Below, in pieces: positions 61,724 to 64,000 of a DNA stretch of 64,000 nucleotides. The DNA is from JACMRI01 sp043778625. GTDB lineage: Bacteria; Bacteroidota; Bacteroidia; UBA4408. Both the position numbers and the translations under genes were made by a program. Each line of letters starts with the position of its first letter. Position 1 is the first letter of the stretch. The notes under the pieces were generated by a model. The model was not told the origin of the DNA, made no database searches, and saw only the letters and a program-made list of their open reading frames with translations. The stretch covers positions 1 through 64,000 of the forward strand of contig JAYWFU010000031.1 of assembly GCA_043778625.1 (NCBI GenBank). Reading direction: 5' to 3'.

Positions 61724-61794
61724 GTATTCAAATAGATTAATGCTTCAGCTTTGTTCATTTATATTTTACAATTCAGTAAATATAGTATTTAAAA

Positions 61795-63072
61795 TTAATT
61801 GAAACTTAGTTTTTTAGTAATTACTTCATTACCTTTTATTATTTTAATCAGGTAAATTCCTGCGGCTAAGTTGTCGCGGTTAATAATTGCTTTAGTAGCA
61901 TTAACTTTTTGAGTTTTAACTACCTCACCCGTAATAGTGTATAACACCAGTTCGTTTATTATTTCATTAGCGGGTAATGCTACCGTAACTGACGTGGTAG
62001 CTGGGTTAGGATATAGCTCTAAGCTACTTTCGTTTATGCTGAACAATCCGTTAACACAGCTTGTAACAGTATATAATGTTTGATACCCTACATATTTATT
62101 TGTATCAGGTACTAGTGTTACAGCAACAGGTGTATTACCTAAGTGCTTTAGTAAAAAACCTGTCATAAAATTCATAGTTGTATCAAAGTAGGCGCCTCCG
62201 TTGGAATACGGTACGTGATCAGCTCCGTACCAAGTAAACATATCGTGGTTGTGCCCTATAGCATCAGTATGCTCTTTTATCATGCGCGAACCATCAAGGT
62301 ATAATAATTTAACTCCTGGATTTACGGCATCTCTTCCGTATTTAACTGTACCATCGGCATTACCGTGCATACTACACAAAGGTACATCGTTAGCTTGTAT
62401 TAAAGTGTAACGCACTAATGCTCCACATAAATTTAACACCCCCTTTACTTTAGTAGGATAGCCCGCATTACCACTAGTACCCTCTATGCCACCTAACGAT
62501 GCTAATACCGTAGCTCCACCCACAAATGGTTCAATAGTGCAGGCTTGTTTTAAATAAGCTACGTGCATTGCCGTAATTGCTCCTGCCGATGAACCTCCAA
62601 TAAAAATGTTATTGGTATCTATCTTGTACAAGTTAGTAGTACGTGCATCTTTGTAAAAGAAACGAATAGCTGCGCGTAAATCTTGCGTGGCTCTAATAGC
62701 TGCTTTAAATGCGTTAATTGAATCAATAGGAAAGAAACCCAAACGGTAATTAATATTAGCTGTTACATACCCTTTTTGTGCAAAATCTCTAGTAATAGGT
62801 GCTTCATCGGTTTTGCTCCCTCCTACAAAACTTCCTCCGTGCACCCATATAATTAAAGGACGTGACGCTAAGCTATCCCCATGTGGTTGTAGCACATCCA
62901 TTTTTAACGATTGAGTACTATTGGTATAGGTTTTAGAACTACCATATACTACATCAATAGTAGAGTCAATATTATTGGCAAAAACTTTGCTTGCATAACG
63001 CCCTGTGCCATATTGTGCATAGCTTACTGCGGTTAAAGCTATACCTGCCAATGTTAAGTAAATTTTTTTCAT
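61795..63072 (-). CDS. Secreted alpha/beta hydrolase (carboxylesterase-like) with T9SS domain
   Basis: 425 residues. Signal peptide about 1-19. Hydrolase domain about 30-320: oxyanion-side WVHGGSFVGGSK, nucleophile elbow FIGGSSAGAITAM (Ser of GGSSAG), further INYRLGFFPIDS and GADHVPYS (His region). The last roughly 75 residues are a T9SS type A domain (LELYPNPATTSVTVALP, LYTITGEVVKTQ, LAAGIYLIKI, KKLSFN). It should hydrolyse esters outside the cell or on its surface. Own -7 box upstream. Confidence 0.88.
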   Translation of the reverse strand: MKKIYLTLAGIALTAVSYAQYGTGRYASKVFANNIDSTIDVVYGSSKTYTNSTQSLKMDVLQPHGDSLASRPLIIWVHGGSFVGGSKTDEAPITRDFAQKGYVTANINYRLGFFPIDSINAFKAAIRATQDLRAAIRFFYKDARTTNLYKIDTNNIFIGGSSAGAITAMHVAYLKQACTIEPFVGGATVLASLGGIEGTSGNAGYPTKVKGVLNLCGALVRYTLIQANDVPLCSMHGNADGTVKYGRDAVNPGVKLLYLDGSRMIKEHTDAIGHNHDMFTWYGADHVPYSNGGAYFDTTMNFMTGFLLKHLGNTPVAVTLVPDTNKYVGYQTLYTVTSCVNGLFSINESSLELYPNPATTSVTVALPANEIINELVLYTITGEVVKTQKVNATKAIINRDNLAAGIYLIKIIKGNEVITKKLSFN

Positions 63073-63106
63073 AGAATTGGATTGTTTTTTTAGTTGAATG
63101 TTTAAT

Positions 63107-63114
63107 CAAAGATA
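63107..63114 (-). promoter_or_regulatory. Bacteroidota -7 promoter element for the T9SS hydrolase
   Basis: Minus strand TATCTTTG, a full TAnnTTTG match, 34 nt before the ATG at 63072. It lies just beyond the stop of the upstream lipoprotein gene. Confidence 0.5.
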
Positions 63115-63121
63115 TAAAAAA

Positions 63122-63589
63122 CTATTTAATAGCAATATTAGTAAACGTACCTTTTACGCTGGTTAAGCCTCCTGTGTTCATTACCACGTCAAACGAGCCA
63201 CTTATTGTAGTGGTGGATTTATCTGTTATTTTTAAATCGCCAGTAACGGCACTATTATCAGCGCCATTATTTAGCGTAAATACGTTGCCATTAGTAATTT
63301 TGTAAGTACCCACACTATCTGCCAAAAAACCAATATCAAACGTAGTAGTGTTATTACCAGCAGTTACAGCTTTATTGTCTTTAGAAAAGCTCATTGTGGT
63401 AGCTACATACAAGCTACTTGTACCATTAACAGCCCACACAAATGAGGCTATAGGCTTTGGTGGATTATTATTATTTGTAGTGGTAGTAGCCACTGGTCTT
63501 GCTGGCGCTGGCGCGGCGGCTATAGGTTCATTTTTTTTACAAGCAGTAAGAGCTGCTGCTGTTAGTAAGGCTAGTAGGATTGTTTTCAT
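63122..63589 (-). CDS. Hypothetical lipoprotein
   Basis: 155 residues. Lipoprotein signal with lipobox LTAC (Cys17) and a KK after it, then an Ala/Pro/Asn/Thr linker (about 22-45), then a beta-rich domain (FVWAVNGTSSLYVATTMSFS, FDIGFLADSVGTYKITNGN, GSFDVVMNTGGLTSVKGTFTN). The pattern resembles the DUF6252-like or DUF4840-like beta-sandwich lipoproteins of Bacteroidota; the exact family is not certain. Function unknown. The promoter is not full-consensus: TACATTTA (one mismatch) lies upstream. Confidence 0.8.
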   Translation of the reverse strand: MKTILLALLTAAALTACKKNEPIAAAPAPARPVATTTTNNNNPPKPIASFVWAVNGTSSLYVATTMSFSKDNKAVTAGNNTTTFDIGFLADSVGTYKITNGNVFTLNNGADNSAVTGDLKITDKSTTTISGSFDVVMNTGGLTSVKGTFTNIAIK

Positions 63590-64000
63590 ATTTGATTGTT
63601 TTTTTATACTAAATGTACCGCTATTTTTTAATGCGAATATTTTTTGTGTTTTTAATAAAATGGTTAGAATTTAAGAAAAACCAACGTACAAACTTAAATC
63701 TCGCTATTGCAAACGTATAACTAGTATTCATTGTTATGGTATTTTTTATTAGCATTTTTAATACTAAATTACTTTAACAAGTATAATGTTTTTTTTGAAT
63801 GAATGCGCACTATAAGCTCGCACTAATCTAAACAGCAATGTTACCTTACACTATTAGGGCTTTGTTATGTAATTTAGTCTTTTATTACTTCTTGTATTTA
63901 TTGTACTTCTACTCTTGAATATTATTATTATAAAAAAATATTAATAAGGTTATTAGTTACGCTTAGTTTGTAAAACCGTACATTTACGATATGTGAATAT
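63590..64000. other. 411-bp region without a gene at the window edge
   Basis: AT-rich, no frame or RNA gene supported. Near the end TACATTTA (one mismatch from TAnnTTTG) lies at about 63979-63986, so a plus-strand gene may begin just beyond the window. Nothing else stands out. Confidence 0.5.

Overview
The window reads as a chromosomal segment of a Bacteroidota bacterium, probably a Chitinophagia/Sphingobacteriia-like lineage (the lower rank is a guess). The signs are: an LpxC-FabZ fusion next to lpxA; five secreted proteins ending in type IX secretion (T9SS) type A sorting domains; a PorV/PorQ-family barrel; a PID-CTERM-like small protein; a Porin_10-type outer-membrane protein; bacillithiol synthesis (BshC); a lidless adenylate kinase; and many starts preceded by the Bacteroidota -7 box TAnnTTTG instead of Shine-Dalgarno sites. 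The DNA is AT-rich and densely coded, with mostly housekeeping and envelope genes. I see no prophage, insertion sequence, CRISPR array, tRNA or rRNA.

Layout. 1-7 kb: lipid A and phospholipid genes (lpxC-fabZ, lpxA, two TPM-domain genes, cdsA), then purK with a GreA-like gene on the minus strand, then hpt-adk ending in a clear terminator. 7-12.3 kb (minus): outer-membrane porin, two lipoproteins, a TrmH-type methyltransferase, der. 12.4-17.2 kb (plus): NlpC/P60, VOC protein, M23 peptidase, choice-of-anchor-L/OmpA protein, PID-CTERM-like protein. 17.2-21.1 kb: recG, a GNAT acetyltransferase and a glycosyltransferase. 21.6-27.2 kb: a 1,463-residue PKD/lipase/T9SS protein and a second T9SS protein.

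27.2-41.5 kb (minus): a long gene run with lysA, lysC, bshC, a YwqK-like gene, an AAA ATPase plus DUF4276/TOPRIM-like pair (possible defence module), a conserved hypothetical, an S41 peptidase, rseP, a MauE/DoxX-thioredoxin protein, an RlmI-like methyltransferase, a PorV/PorQ protein and prmC. 41.7-46 kb is the accessory-looking patch: an orphan membrane protein flanked by a decayed copy of the prmC 5' end, a CxxCxGxG-FAD monooxygenase fusion, and a DUF559 nuclease gene that reads through one of two inverted GC-rich palindromic repeats. 46-51 kb: ABC-F ATPase, rpoN and a WG-repeat protein. 51-58 kb (plus): two secreted/membrane genes, then a compact run of M20 dipeptidase, two zinc-ribbon membrane paralogs, a CPBP protease and a GT51 transglycosylase. 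58.1-64 kb: a lipoprotein, the SRP RNA gene with a textbook promoter, yjjG, rnz, two T9SS proteins, a STAS protein and a lipoprotein.

The common theme is envelope construction: lipid A (lpxC-fabZ, lpxA), phospholipid (cdsA), peptidoglycan (M23, NlpC/P60, GT51, OmpA-like), membrane proteolysis (RseP, CPBP) and T9SS cargo. The best candidates for something undescribed are the AAA/TOPRIM pair inside a biosynthetic gene run, the DUF559/palindrome unit, and the zinc-ribbon paralog cluster.
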